A stretch of DNA of 64,000 nucleotides from Neorhizobium galegae bv. officinalis (GCA_000985875.1 CCRI01000014.1:1-64000); one strand, 5' to 3'. Numbered from the stretch's first letter, positions 1 to 9,017 are shown. Notes: generated from the sequence alone by a model not told the origin. Translations and numbers: made by a program.

Positions 1-24
1 ACAATTATACCGGCGATAACAAAC

Positions 25-47
25 AAAGCCCCCTCGCGGGGCTTTTT
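25..47. terminator. Rho-independent terminator
   Basis: An 8-bp perfect stem (AAAGCCCC / GGGGCTTT) with a 5-nt loop is followed by further T residues. It probably ends a gene lying to the left of the window. The flanking A and T runs would let it work in both directions. Confidence 0.8.
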
Positions 48-59
48 GCGTTTCCGGCC

Positions 60-240
60 AAGGCGCACCGGTGCAGCCCATCAGGTCTTCCAGGATTGCC
101 TTCTCATTGGGAAACTGGGGCCTCTTCTTTCCAGATGCGAAGGTGAGGATCGCGGCCAGATCGCCGCGCAGTACGATCACCAATTCCGCGCCATCGGGTA
201 TGAGATCGATCCGGTTGACCAGCGGCGGCCGGCCGTTCGC
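60..240 (-). pseudogene. Remnant of serine recombinase C-terminus
   Basis: On the minus strand one frame encodes a piece running from LVNRIDLIPDGAELVIVLRG through DLAAILTFASGKKRP. This resembles the C-terminal end of large serine (resolvase-family) recombinases from rhizobial mobile elements, where a hydrophobic beta strand is followed by RGDLAxIL and a KKP-type motif. There is no start codon and a stop lies just upstream in frame. The frame then runs through the terminator to the window edge, so this is a fragment, not a gene. The identification rests on motif memory only. Confidence 0.4.
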
Positions 241-317
241 AACAAAATCAAACAAAATCAAACACACGCTTGCGCGGCAATAGCTAGGTTTTCTCATCTC
301 CTTATGAGGAACTCGCC

Positions 318-797
318 ATGTCCACCGAAATCATCCGCCCCAAGAGAATTCTTGTGTTTCTGCCCGAGGCGGCGGCCAATGCGATTGTCGCGAAACTGGC
401 AGCCCATGGGCATGAAGCCGTAGCGGTGTCGACGTTTCCGGAGGCTTTTGCTGCCCTCCGTTCGGATAATTATTCCTTCGCCATAACGACCCGACCTGAC
501 ATCGATCTCCTGCGCAATATCCGCTCCATTCCGGTGATCAATCTCGAGATTTTCTTCCACACGGAGCCTGCCGGCGATGGTCCGTTGATAACGTCAAAAC
601 GGTTCGACAGCAGCGCATTCATGAAACGGATCGAGTTCCTTGTTCAACCTCTGGCAACGAGGGTCGAACCCGCTCGCCTTGAGCAGGCAAAAAATGAGGG
701 GATGCCAGAGCGTAGGACGTCCCGATGGTGGATGGCGGTAAAGGCCATATTGGGTTTGCCGCGCCGACGGGAAGGATTGAAGCATGTTCGATCCTAG
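318..797 (+). CDS. Hypothetical protein, receiver-like N-terminus
   Basis: This 159-aa protein starts at an ATG preceded by TTATGAGGAACTCGCC, an acceptable Shine-Dalgarno. Residues 9-75 alternate hydrophobic strands and helices (KRILVFLPEA, HEAVAVSTFPEAFAALRSDN), as in a response-regulator receiver fold. The acidic pair and the phospho-acceptor Asp are absent, so a phosphorelay role is not supported. The C-terminal part is basic. The next gene begins inside its last codons, suggesting co-translation. No function can be assigned. Confidence 0.6.
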   Translation: MSTEIIRPKRILVFLPEAAANAIVAKLAAHGHEAVAVSTFPEAFAALRSDNYSFAITTRPDIDLLRNIRSIPVINLEIFFHTEPAGDGPLITSKRFDSSAFMKRIEFLVQPLATRVEPARLEQAKNEGMPERRTSRWWMAVKAILGLPRRREGLKHVRS

Positions 798-1227
798 CAG
801 GCTTCTGGTGGTCGCGATCGTCTTCAGTCCGGCGATAGAGGGAAGCACCCACAGAAAAATAACCGCAGCCGGTGAGGAGCCTCGGGCGATGGAGCTCTGG
901 CGGATTGCTGCTACACGGCGGGAGCAGGCCTTTTTCGGGATATGTCTTTTGGTTCACTGGCTGATAAGCGCCGCCTCGTTGAGCGGTTATATTATAGTGG
1001 TTCTGTTTCTGATCGTGGCAGTGGGCCGGCTTGTGCGGCATGCCGCGATCCTGTTTGCATCAAGACTGCCAAGGAGGTCGCAACTCAGGCACTATATCGT
1101 GCTGTTTACGTCAGTGGCCTTCTTCTTCCTGCTGGCTTTGCGAGGTTGTTACCTCGCTGCTGTGATCGTAGACCTCGGCTTCCATTCCGATCCGTTTGAA
1201 GCCCGTAGTGATATCGGTCAGCACTGA
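784..1227 (+). CDS. Hypothetical membrane protein
   Basis: This 147-aa protein overlaps the preceding gene by 14 bp and has GGATTGAAGC before its ATG. Two or three hydrophobic stretches (about residues 50-80 and 104-130) predict an inner-membrane protein with a short soluble N-terminus. I do not recognise the family. Coupling to the preceding gene suggests a two-gene unit. Position next to a recombinase remnant is compatible with acquired cargo, which is inference. Confidence 0.5.
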   Translation: MFDPSRLLVVAIVFSPAIEGSTHRKITAAGEEPRAMELWRIAATRREQAFFGICLLVHWLISAASLSGYIIVVLFLIVAVGRLVRHAAILFASRLPRRSQLRHYIVLFTSVAFFFLLALRGCYLAAVIVDLGFHSDPFEARSDIGQH

Positions 1228-1290
1228 CTGTCAGCCAGATTGACTGCCCGGCAACCCGGCCGGGGGTTCTCGCGATCGGCGTTAAGCTTA

Positions 1291-2235
1291 TCAGAGCTCA
1301 TCGAGGCCTTCATTCAGCGTCTCGATGTTGCGTAGCCGCTTTCTTCCCTCGACTCCCGCCTTCTCCAGGCATCGGGTGATCAGCAGATGGCAGAGAGCCA
1401 TGACCGCCGTATGGTTGAAGAGTGGGCCGGGCGCCAGGGTCTGGCATTGGAAATGCCAGGTTGTCGATGTCTCAAACGCGGCACCCTCGTCGGTGATGTA
1501 GAGGACTTTCGCTTTCGACTTCCGAAGCTGGGCAAGGATGGCGTCCACCTGAGCGATTCTCCGGCGCATGGCGAAGAATACGACCACGTCGTCCTCGCGC
1601 AGGCTGACAAGATGTTCTCCAAGCGTCTGCCCCGCGCCGGGGATTGCGACGATATCCTCGATGACCTGGGTCAACTGCCATTGCAGGTAGGAGGCAAAGG
1701 GATGGCTGCTGCGGAAACCGAGCACCCAAACCTTCCGCGCCGCAATCATCGCGTCCGTCACGGCCTCGATCTGGCCGTCCGAAATGGAAAGGAACGTTGC
1801 TTCAAGATTGGCGATCGCCTGAGCGACATGCGCCTGCATCGACTGGGCGGCCGCTGCGCCGGCGGCGGCCGTCAGGAAGAGCCGGGAGCCGGTCTGCTTT
1901 TCGGCCCGGGCATGACGGCGGGCCTCCTCGTAGTTTTCGTAGCCGAGGCGCTGGATGAAGCGCGTCACCGTGGCCTTGGAGACATGCGCGAGCGCGGCAA
2001 GCTCCTGCGCCGAATAGCTGGCAAGCTCGCCGGGAAAGTCGCAGACGAATTCCCCCAGGCGCTTTTCGGCAGGGTGCAATTGGGGAATTGCCTGCCTTAC
2101 GCGATACAGGAACGATTTATCCTTCGGCACGGGGAGCTCCGCCAAGACATCAGCGCGCGGACTGTCCGGCGGGACGCCGCGACTTGCAACAGAAAAAACG
2201 ACCTCTCCATGGCATAACCTGGGAGATGCTCCCAT
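1291..2235 (-). CDS. RpiR-family transcriptional regulator
   Basis: The 314-aa protein has an N-terminal helix-turn-helix (about residues 45-115, with LAALAHVSKATVTRFIQRLG) and a C-terminal SIS phosphosugar-binding fold (about 150-290). This is the RpiR architecture. It is the last gene of the minus-strand ABC operon; its ATG overlaps the racemase stop as TGATG, so it is translationally coupled. RpiR proteins usually sense a pathway metabolite, and this one probably autoregulates the operon. A GTGAAA/TTTCAC palindrome upstream of the operon is its best candidate site. The ligand cannot be told from sequence. Confidence 0.9.
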   Translation of the reverse strand: MGASPRLCHGEVVFSVASRGVPPDSPRADVLAELPVPKDKSFLYRVRQAIPQLHPAEKRLGEFVCDFPGELASYSAQELAALAHVSKATVTRFIQRLGYENYEEARRHARAEKQTGSRLFLTAAAGAAAAQSMQAHVAQAIANLEATFLSISDGQIEAVTDAMIAARKVWVLGFRSSHPFASYLQWQLTQVIEDIVAIPGAGQTLGEHLVSLREDDVVVFFAMRRRIAQVDAILAQLRKSKAKVLYITDEGAAFETSTTWHFQCQTLAPGPLFNHTAVMALCHLLITRCLEKAGVEGRKRLRNIETLNEGLDEL

Positions 2236-2936
2236 CAGTTCGCCCTCGATCCGGCTTCAGGAGGATGGGTAAGCCGGGAGAGCAGCAGTTCGACAGCGGA
2301 GCGGATAGGCGCAATCACCGGCGACGAGAGAGCCCGCTGAAGATCGTCGGCCGCCTGGCCCAGCGGGCCGCCACCGATGATGACGGCTTCGGCGCCATCC
2401 CGTTCGAGACATTCGCGAACCGCAATCTCAAGGGCCGCGTGCAAACGCGCAGGGTCGGAGGCAAGCGCCAGTGGATCGCCGCTGGTCAGCCGCGTACCGG
2501 TAAAGAGGTGGGCAAGGCCAAGCATTTCAGCCTTGGCGGCGAAGCTCGCCACGAGGTCTGGGGTGACAGTCGCGATGCCGAAACGCCGGCCCCCGGCGGA
2601 GGCTTCGTACATGCTCGCCTCGCAGATGCCGACCGTCGGCAGGCTGGACAGGACTTTCAGGCGTTCGAGCCCCGGATCGCCGAATGCGCTGACGATCAAT
2701 CCATCGCTACGTCCCCCCGCGGCCAATCCCATTTCGACGACGCCGCCGGCGGCTGCGGCAAGCTCCTCGCCATTCAGGATCATCGATACTCCTCTCGTGG
2801 CGGTGACACCCTCCAGCGAGAATGTTTCCGGCAGGTATTTCCGGGCGATCTCGGTCATCATGACCGTCGTCGCCCGGGACGTGTTCGGATTGATCAATGT
2901 GATACGCGTCATGTCTCGTTCCATGCGCGATTGCAT
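2235..2936 (-). CDS. Asp/Glu/hydantoin racemase homologue lacking both catalytic Cys
   Basis: The fold is clear from the N-terminus (TRITLINPNTS), the GICEAS segment and the C-terminal II-G-G-G-P-L-G loop. The family uses two cysteines, in a CFDD-type motif and an LGCAG-type motif. Here the corresponding loops read SAFGDPG and IIGGGPLG, so both cysteines are replaced. Racemisation by the usual two-base mechanism is therefore not expected; a lyase, isomerase or binding role is possible. GGGAGGC five bases before the ATG at 2936 supports that start; an ATG at 2912 is the alternative. It lies between the ABC ATPase and the RpiR gene. Confidence 0.8.
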   Translation of the reverse strand: MQSRMERDMTRITLINPNTSRATTVMMTEIARKYLPETFSLEGVTATRGVSMILNGEELAAAAGGVVEMGLAAGGRSDGLIVSAFGDPGLERLKVLSSLPTVGICEASMYEASAGGRRFGIATVTPDLVASFAAKAEMLGLAHLFTGTRLTSGDPLALASDPARLHAALEIAVRECLERDGAEAVIIGGGPLGQAADDLQRALSSPVIAPIRSAVELLLSRLTHPPEAGSRAN

Positions 2937-2979
2937 GGACGCCTCCCTGCCTTCTTCTCGTCTTTCATCTCTTTGGCGA

Positions 2980-3951
2980 TCAGGCACATTGCACGCAAGC
3001 GACGCTGCCGGCCCCGCCGACCGGTATCAAGGCCGGTACTTCCGTGCGGCAAAGATCGGAAACCTGGGCGCAGCGCGGCGCGAAGGCGCAACCGGGCGGC
3101 ATGGCTGCCAGGTCCGGCGGCGCTCCGGGAATGGTGATCAGGCGGTCGCGTCCGTGGGCTAGTTCGACACGGGCGCCGAGCAGCCCCTTGGTATATGGGT
3201 GTCTCGGTTCACGGATGATGTCGGCGACCCTGCCTTCCTCGACGATCCGCCCGGCATACATCACCGCGATCCGGTCCGCGACTTCCGCCGCAACGCCGAT
3301 ATCATGTGTGACGAAGATGACGGAGAGCCCGTATTCCTTCTGCAGATCGCGGATCAGCAGGAGGATCTGGATCTGTACCGTCGCATCGAGGGCCGTGGTC
3401 GGTTCGTCGGCGAGCAGGACCTTCGGATTGCAGGCGAGCGCCATGGCGATCATCGATCGCTGCAGCATGCCGCCGGACATTTCATGCGGATAGTTTTGCA
3501 GCCGGCGCTCCGGGGAGGGGATCTTCACCTTCTGGAAGAGAGCAAGCGCGCGCGCCGCCGCTTGCGAGCGCGAGATGCCTTCATGCCGCATGATGGTTTC
3601 TTCTATCTGGCGGCCGAGCGTGTAGACAGGGTCGAGCGCCAGCCGCGGCTCCTGGAAAACCATCGAGGCGACGGCACCGCGAAAGGCACCGAGATCCTTG
3701 GTCGTCAATCCCGTCACATCGCGGCCGGCGACCGTCATCGAGCCTTCGATCGTCGTGCCTTTAGGGTGCAGGCGCAGCAGCGAGCGCATGGTGACGCTCT
3801 TGCCGGACCCGGATTCGCCGAGCAGCGCAACAACCTCGCCCGGCTGTACCGAAAGGGAGACGCCGTTGACGGCCTTGACGGGCTTTCGGCCGCGGTTGAA
3901 CGTCACGGAGAGATTGCGAATATCGATCATCGCGGCGGTTTGCATGGTCAT
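2980..3951 (-). CDS. Peptide-type ABC transporter ATPase, DppD/OppD
   Basis: This is a cytoplasmic ATPase of about 323 aa that powers peptide-type import. It has Walker A GESGSGKS, the signature MSGGMLQRSMIA, Walker B VLLADEPTTALD, the switch His in VTHDIG, and the C-terminal oligopeptide extension with cysteines (PPGCAFAPRCAQ). The ATG overlaps the stop of the second ATPase as ATGA. GGAGG lies almost touching this ATG but seven bases before a second ATG at 3945, which may be the true start. It belongs to the five-gene transporter 3-8.6 kb. Confidence 0.93.
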   Translation of the reverse strand: MTMQTAAMIDIRNLSVTFNRGRKPVKAVNGVSLSVQPGEVVALLGESGSGKSVTMRSLLRLHPKGTTIEGSMTVAGRDVTGLTTKDLGAFRGAVASMVFQEPRLALDPVYTLGRQIEETIMRHEGISRSQAAARALALFQKVKIPSPERRLQNYPHEMSGGMLQRSMIAMALACNPKVLLADEPTTALDATVQIQILLLIRDLQKEYGLSVIFVTHDIGVAAEVADRIAVMYAGRIVEEGRVADIIREPRHPYTKGLLGARVELAHGRDRLITIPGAPPDLAAMPPGCAFAPRCAQVSDLCRTEVPALIPVGGAGSVACVQCA

Positions 3952-5009
3952 GCCTCCATCAATGCCGGTGCACGGCTGTGGCGGGAGCCCGGTACGGACA
4001 TCAGGCAGGCTGCGGACTGGCTTTCGGAGACGCTGGCAAGCGGCGGCAGCTTGTCGCTGCAGATGCTCTCGGCGAACGAACAGCGGGTGTGGAACCGACA
4101 GCCCGACGGCGGATCGATCGGGTTCGGCGGGTCGCCCGAGAGCGGCGGCTCGGAGGTTCTTTCGGAGGGGTCCATCTTGGGCATCGAGGCGAGCAGCGCC
4201 GCGGAATAGGGATGGCGGGTGTTCTCGAAGATCGCATCGCGGCTGCCGATCTCGGCCACCTTGCCGAGATACATGACCATCACCCGGTCGCACATGAAGC
4301 GGACGACGTTGAGGTCGTGGGAGATGAACAGGTAAGTCAGACCGAAATCCCGCTTCAGGTCGAGGAGCAGGTTCAGGACCTGCGCCTCCACCGACTTGTC
4401 GAGCGCCGACACGGCTTCGTCGAGGATGATGAGCCGCGGTTCGAGTGCGAGCGCCCGGGCGATGTTGACGCGCTGCCGCTGTCCGCCCGACAGTTCGTGC
4501 GGGTAACGGCCGGCAAAGCGCGACGGCTCGAGCCCGACCCGGTGCAGCAGGTCATGGGCCCGGGCGATTGCCTTGCCCGCAGCAATGCCATGTACGCGCG
4601 GCGCAAAGGCTATGGATTCTTCAATCGTCAGCCTGGGGTTGAGGGAAGCGTAACTGTCCTGAAAGACCATCTGGACCTGGCGGCGGTAGTCGGAAAGCGG
4701 CAGCGCGCCGCCAACCGTCTCACCGTCGAACAGGATATCGCCTCGGTCAGGCAGGATGAGCTGCATCAGCAGCCGCGCCGTGGTGGACTTGCCGCAGCCG
4801 CTTTCTCCGACGACCCCGAGCGTCTCGCCCTTGAGGATATCGAAATCCACGCCGTCGACGGCGCGGACGACCTTCTTCGGCTTCATGAAACCGCTACCCT
4901 TGACCGGGAAATGCTTGATCAGGCCGCGCGCGGAGATGAGCGGCTGAGCAGGCCCGCCTCTTTCGCCGACCGGAAGATCGTAGGCAGGTTCTTCGACGAT
5001 GCTGATCAT
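3948..5009 (-). CDS. Peptide-type ABC transporter ATPase, DppF/OppF
   Basis: The 353-aa second ATPase of the transporter carries Walker A GESGCGKS, signature LSGGQRQRV, Walker B LIILDEAVSALD, and the C-terminal cysteine-containing HTRCSFAESIC region typical of OppF/DppF. Its ATG overlaps the permease stop and its own stop overlaps the next ATPase start, so the operon is translationally coupled. It pairs with the DppD-type ATPase as a heterodimer on the inner face of the membrane. Confidence 0.93.
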   Translation of the reverse strand: MISIVEEPAYDLPVGERGGPAQPLISARGLIKHFPVKGSGFMKPKKVVRAVDGVDFDILKGETLGVVGESGCGKSTTARLLMQLILPDRGDILFDGETVGGALPLSDYRRQVQMVFQDSYASLNPRLTIEESIAFAPRVHGIAAGKAIARAHDLLHRVGLEPSRFAGRYPHELSGGQRQRVNIARALALEPRLIILDEAVSALDKSVEAQVLNLLLDLKRDFGLTYLFISHDLNVVRFMCDRVMVMYLGKVAEIGSRDAIFENTRHPYSAALLASMPKMDPSERTSEPPLSGDPPNPIDPPSGCRFHTRCSFAESICSDKLPPLASVSESQSAACLMSVPGSRHSRAPALMEA

Positions 5010-5899
5010 GACTTCACATCCATGGCTGTGCGCAGCCCGTCCGAGAAAAGGTTGAAGCAAATCGAGGTGATGAAGATCATCAGGCCGGGCAGGGCCGCCA
5101 CCAACGGGTTGTTGTAGATCGCCGTCCGGAGCGTGTTCAGCATCAGTCCCCATTCGGCATCCGGCGGCCGCACGCCGAGGCCAAGGAAGGAGAGGCCCGA
5201 GGCGAGGATCATCGATACGGATATCAGGCTTGTGGCAAAGACGAAGATCGGGCCGAGCACATTGCCGAGGATATGGACGCGGATGATCGTCATCGCCGGG
5301 GCGCCGGACGCCCGCGCCGCGTCCACGTAGTCGAGCTTGCGGACCTGGGTGGTGACGCTTTCGGCGACGCGGGCGATCTGCGGGATGAAGACGACGGTCA
5401 GCGAGACGAGCGCATTGGTGAGCCCCGATCCGAGTGCGCCCGACAGTGCCACGGCCAGAAGCACCGACGGAAAGGCGTAGAAGACGTCGATCGTGCGCAT
5501 GATCAGCGTGTTGACGATGCCCCCTGCATAACCGGCGATGATGCCGATCGTCGAGCCGATGATGAAGGCGATCGGCACCGGAATGACGCCCATGATGAGC
5601 GAAAGCCGCGCTCCATAGATCAGCCGGGAGAGCATGTCGCGGCCGAGTTCGTCCGTGCCGAAGATATAGCCTGGCGTGCCGATCGGCTTGAGGCGGCGGA
5701 TAACGCTGCCCTTGGAGGGATCGTAAGGCGCGATATAGGGAGCAAAAATCGCGATCAGCACCAGGATCAGAAGAATAGCGAGGGCCGTCATGGCGACCGG
5801 ATCGCGGCAGATGCGGCGCAGCACGCCGCTCCAGAAGCCGGGGGATTTGGCGATGGCGGCAGGGGAAGGGGCCGCGATGTCTGCGGTGACGACAGCCAT
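5006..5899 (-). CDS. Peptide-type ABC transporter permease, DppC
   Basis: The 297-aa protein has a cytoplasmic N-terminus, the DppC-type segment GTDELGRDMLSRLIYGAR, and five to six membrane helices. The EAA-type loop with YVDAARASGA couples it to the ATPases. Three bases separate it from the dppB-type gene and a 4-bp overlap links it to the following ATPase. It forms half of the transmembrane channel. Confidence 0.93.
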   Translation of the reverse strand: MAVVTADIAAPSPAAIAKSPGFWSGVLRRICRDPVAMTALAILLILVLIAIFAPYIAPYDPSKGSVIRRLKPIGTPGYIFGTDELGRDMLSRLIYGARLSLIMGVIPVPIAFIIGSTIGIIAGYAGGIVNTLIMRTIDVFYAFPSVLLAVALSGALGSGLTNALVSLTVVFIPQIARVAESVTTQVRKLDYVDAARASGAPAMTIIRVHILGNVLGPIFVFATSLISVSMILASGLSFLGLGVRPPDAEWGLMLNTLRTAIYNNPLVAALPGLMIFITSICFNLFSDGLRTAMDVKS

Positions 5900-5902
5900 G
5901 TG

Positions 5903-6856
5903 TCAGCTCCTCTGGATACGGGGATCGATCGCGCTCTGCAGCACGTCGACGACGAGGTTGAGGAAAACGAAGAACATCGCGAGCACCAGGATCGTCCCCT
6001 GCAGGATGGGCAGGTCGCGGGTGAAGATCGCACCGTTCAGCAGGAAGCCGGTCCCCGGCCAGGAAAAGACCGTTTCGATCAGAATCGAGCCGCCGAGCAG
6101 GTAACCGAGCTGCAGTCCCATGACCGAGAGCGCGGTCGGCGCGGCGTTGCGCACCACGTGGCGCAGGATCTGCGGTGTCATCAGCCCCTTGGCGGCGAGT
6201 GCCTGGGTAAAATCCTGGGAGAGGATATCGGCGACCAGCGATCGGATGGTGCGGGCGATGATGCCCATCGGGATGACCGACATGGTGACCGCAGGCAGGA
6301 TGAGGAACTGCAGGTAAGCCCAACTTAGGTTTCGGCCCGACGATCCCTCCGGTCCGCCGCCCATGGCCGGCAGCCAGCCGAGGGTGACGGAAAAGGCGAT
6401 GACCAGCACCATGCCGAGCCAGTAATGAGGCACGCTGACGCCGAGCATCGAGATCGCCGATGCCAGGCGATCCACCCAGCCTCCGCGGAAGACGCCGGCA
6501 AGAAAACCCAGGGAGGAACCTGCCACAAAACCGATAACGGCGGCGGCAAGCGCAAGGATGATGGAATTGACGGATGCATCCAGGATCTCGCTCAGCACCG
6601 GTCGGCCGCTGGCGATCGAGGTCCCGAGATCGCCCTGCAGCGCATGCCATGCCCAAAGGGCATATTGGACCGGAAGCGGCCGGTCGAGACCGTAGAAGCT
6701 GCGCATCTGTGTCTGCAGCTCTGCGGAAGCATCCGAAGGCAGGATCGCGGCGAGCGGATCGCCCGGAGCGATATGGATCAGCATGAAGCATACGATGCTT
6801 ACGCCGATCGTGACGGGAATGACGTGCAGAAGTCGTTTCAGGGCATAGAGCGGCAT
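5903..6856 (-). CDS. Peptide-type ABC transporter permease, DppB
   Basis: The 317-aa protein starts with the first membrane helix of the DppB family (RLLHVIPVTIGVSIVCFMLI), followed by HIAPGDP and a large periplasmic loop. The later EAA-like loop reads FTQALAAKGL. It is the first membrane component of the operon and follows the binding protein after a 74-nt gap that holds a strong hairpin. Confidence 0.93.
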   Translation of the reverse strand: MPLYALKRLLHVIPVTIGVSIVCFMLIHIAPGDPLAAILPSDASAELQTQMRSFYGLDRPLPVQYALWAWHALQGDLGTSIASGRPVLSEILDASVNSIILALAAAVIGFVAGSSLGFLAGVFRGGWVDRLASAISMLGVSVPHYWLGMVLVIAFSVTLGWLPAMGGGPEGSSGRNLSWAYLQFLILPAVTMSVIPMGIIARTIRSLVADILSQDFTQALAAKGLMTPQILRHVVRNAAPTALSVMGLQLGYLLGGSILIETVFSWPGTGFLLNGAIFTRDLPILQGTILVLAMFFVFLNLVVDVLQSAIDPRIQRS

Positions 6857-6897
6857 GGTGTCCTCACCGGGGAGGTTGATCGGGCATCATGAAAGGC

Positions 6898-6921
6898 GGC
6901 GCGCCGATCGCTCGGCGCGCC
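6898..6921 (-). terminator. Strong hairpin between binding-protein and permease genes
   Basis: A perfect 10-bp GC-rich stem (GGCGCGCCGA / TCGGCGCGCC) closes a 4-nt loop in the gap after the binding-protein gene. No T tract follows. Such hairpins usually protect the upstream binding-protein message from 3' decay or give partial termination, so the binding protein is made in excess of the permeases. That role is inferred. Confidence 0.6.
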
Positions 6922-6930
6922 CGCTCGGGA

Positions 6931-8583
6931 TTACTCCATGGTAATCGTCGAAAAATCCTGGAACCAGTTCTGGGCCTGGACGAACCCCTTGACCTTGGCG
7001 GTCATGGCGCGTGGGTTGACGTCGTGCGTCACCATCAGGAACAGCGCATCGTTCACGTATTTCTCGTGCACCTGCTGCATTACCTTGTCCTGTTCCACGG
7101 GATCAAAGGTGTTGCGCACCTTGTCGAACAGCGCATCCATATCCTTGTCGCAATAATAACCCCAGTTGGTGCCGGTCGGCGGGGCGAGCTTGCACTGCGA
7201 CTGGCGGATCATGGCGGTAAAGGGATCCTGGATGAAATAGCTGTAGTTGATCGCGGTGGCGCCCTTGGCGCTCGGATCCTTGGCCCCCGCCCGCCAGATG
7301 TTGATGACGGTGTTCCAGTCGGCAACCTCGTATTCGACATTGATGCCGACTTCGGCAAGCGTCTGCTGGATATATTCGTTCATCTGCAACGGCAGCATCT
7401 GGCCCGAGCCGGACGAGGAAATGATGACCTTGGTCTTGAGTGGCTTGTCGGGGCCGTAACCCGCTTCCTTCATCAGCTTCTTGGCTTCCTCGACATTGTA
7501 TTCCACCTTGAAGGTCGGCTTGCCGAACCACTGGTGCCCCGGCGGCATGTAGCCTTGCGCGGGAACGGAAAGGCCGCCGAGAAGCTCGTTGAGGCCGTCG
7601 CGGTCAACTGCAAGGTTGGCGGCCTTCCGGACGCGGATATCGTTCCATGGGGATCCGTCGATGCGCGACAGGTGCCAGGTCCAGTTATGCGGGTAGGAAT
7701 TGGTGATGATCTTGAGACCGGCTTCCTTCAGTGATTTCACCGAATCCGGGGCGGGAGCCTCGATCCAGTCGACCTGGCCGGAGCGAAGCGCGGCGACCCG
7801 GGTATTGGGTTCCGGCAACGGGATCAGGACGAGCTTGTCGAGCTTGGGAACGCGCGCCTTGTCCCAGTAATCCTTGTTGGGCGTCAGCTCCGCCCGTTCG
7901 CGCGGCGTAAAGCCGCTTTCCATCTTCCATGGGCCGGTGCCGGACGGCTTCTGAGCAACCGTATCCCAGTTCTTGCCCTGCTTTTCCCAGTTCGCAGGCG
8001 AGGAGATCAGGATCCAGCTCAGCTGGTAGGGAAGCGTCGCATCCGGCGTGTTGGTGATGATTTCGACCGTCAGGGGATCCACGACCTTGTATGAAGCGAC
8101 CGCCGGGATGCGCGACTTGCCCTGGGCCGCCTGGCGCTTGTCGAACTGCGGCGCGTCTGCCTTCAGAAGCTTGTCGAGGTTCCAGACGACTGCGCCCGCA
8201 TCGAAGGCGCTGCCGTCATGGAATTTGACGCCGTCGCGGAGCTTGAAGATCCATTTGGTCTTGTCGGCCGGATCGACCTGCCAGGATGTCGCAAGGCTCG
8301 GAATGAGCGCGGATGGCTTGTCGGCTTTCGAAAGATCCCATTCGATCAGGGAATTGTAGACCGTATAACCCATGAAGCGCTGGCCTTCGCCGCCCTGGTC
8401 GGTCTGGCCGGTGGTGAGCGGGATATCGGAAGCGGTCATGCCGATGCGCAGTGTTCCAGCCGCCAGTGCGGGGGTCGCGGCGGCTGCAAGGAGTGCAGCG
8501 GCGGTCGCGCCAAATACCGTCGTCATCCGCAGGTTCCGGAAAAAACCGATGCCATGCCGTCTACTTGATGATGTGTTGGTCAT
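6931..8583 (-). CDS. Periplasmic peptide/solute-binding protein (SBP_bac_5)
   Basis: The 550-aa protein has an N-terminal basic region and a hydrophobic signal segment ending ALAAG, then the family 5 binding-protein fold (TLRIGMTASDIPLTTGQTDQ; the LRDGVKFHDG motif near residue 120). It captures the substrate in the periplasm for the DppBCDF-type transporter. The family binds peptides, opines, glycosides and other solutes. The linked racemase homologue and ureidoglycine-hydrolase-like gene hint at a nitrogenous or ureide-like substrate, but this is inference. It is the first gene of the operon. Confidence 0.92.
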   Translation of the reverse strand: MTNTSSSRRHGIGFFRNLRMTTVFGATAAALLAAAATPALAAGTLRIGMTASDIPLTTGQTDQGGEGQRFMGYTVYNSLIEWDLSKADKPSALIPSLATSWQVDPADKTKWIFKLRDGVKFHDGSAFDAGAVVWNLDKLLKADAPQFDKRQAAQGKSRIPAVASYKVVDPLTVEIITNTPDATLPYQLSWILISSPANWEKQGKNWDTVAQKPSGTGPWKMESGFTPRERAELTPNKDYWDKARVPKLDKLVLIPLPEPNTRVAALRSGQVDWIEAPAPDSVKSLKEAGLKIITNSYPHNWTWHLSRIDGSPWNDIRVRKAANLAVDRDGLNELLGGLSVPAQGYMPPGHQWFGKPTFKVEYNVEEAKKLMKEAGYGPDKPLKTKVIISSSGSGQMLPLQMNEYIQQTLAEVGINVEYEVADWNTVINIWRAGAKDPSAKGATAINYSYFIQDPFTAMIRQSQCKLAPPTGTNWGYYCDKDMDALFDKVRNTFDPVEQDKVMQQVHEKYVNDALFLMVTHDVNPRAMTAKVKGFVQAQNWFQDFSTITME

Positions 8584-9017
8584 GCTGTTCCCTCTTTATT
8601 GAATTCGCTGGACTTTGACCCAGTCATAAAAGGAGAAGCAGATTTCATGCCAATTTCTGTGAAACTAGAATTTCACTTGTCTCCAAAGGAATAGCGCAGA
8701 TAGATGAACTCGATTTCGAGATACGGAAGGCTCGTGCCGAATTCTGTGGCGAGAAAGCAAGGCGTCTGCCGAAAAATGCCGCGCCGGTAACCGTAGTGCC
8801 GATGTGTGGCGGCTGTCCTGAACGGCTGCCTGACAGGTCTCCTCGCAACAGGCCGCCGCACTTGGCGGCATGGCGTCGAGGTCATCGGTTGGACAGTAAT
8901 TGGCGGAAATCCGGGAGCCGTGGCTTGTTGGCTCAAAATTATGGGTTGCCTAGAGATACGCGGCGCTTAAAGCATATGCGTATCAGACGCCGCGAAATTG
9001 GACCGCAAGACAGACTC
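8584..9017. other. 434-nt divergent intergenic region
   Basis: This gap lies between the divergently transcribed binding-protein and allE-like genes. No convincing coding sequence or RNA gene was seen. It must hold both promoters. The only clear structure is the inverted repeat at 8659-8676. Confidence 0.6.
8659..8676. promoter_or_regulatory. Candidate RpiR operator
   Basis: A perfect inverted repeat GTGAAA-N6-TTTCAC lies 76 bp upstream of the binding-protein start. More TTTC and TTTCA half-sites sit just beside it (8643-8657). RpiR-family regulators often bind GAAA/TTTC-type palindromes, and an RpiR gene ends this operon. Assignment is inferred. Confidence 0.45.
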
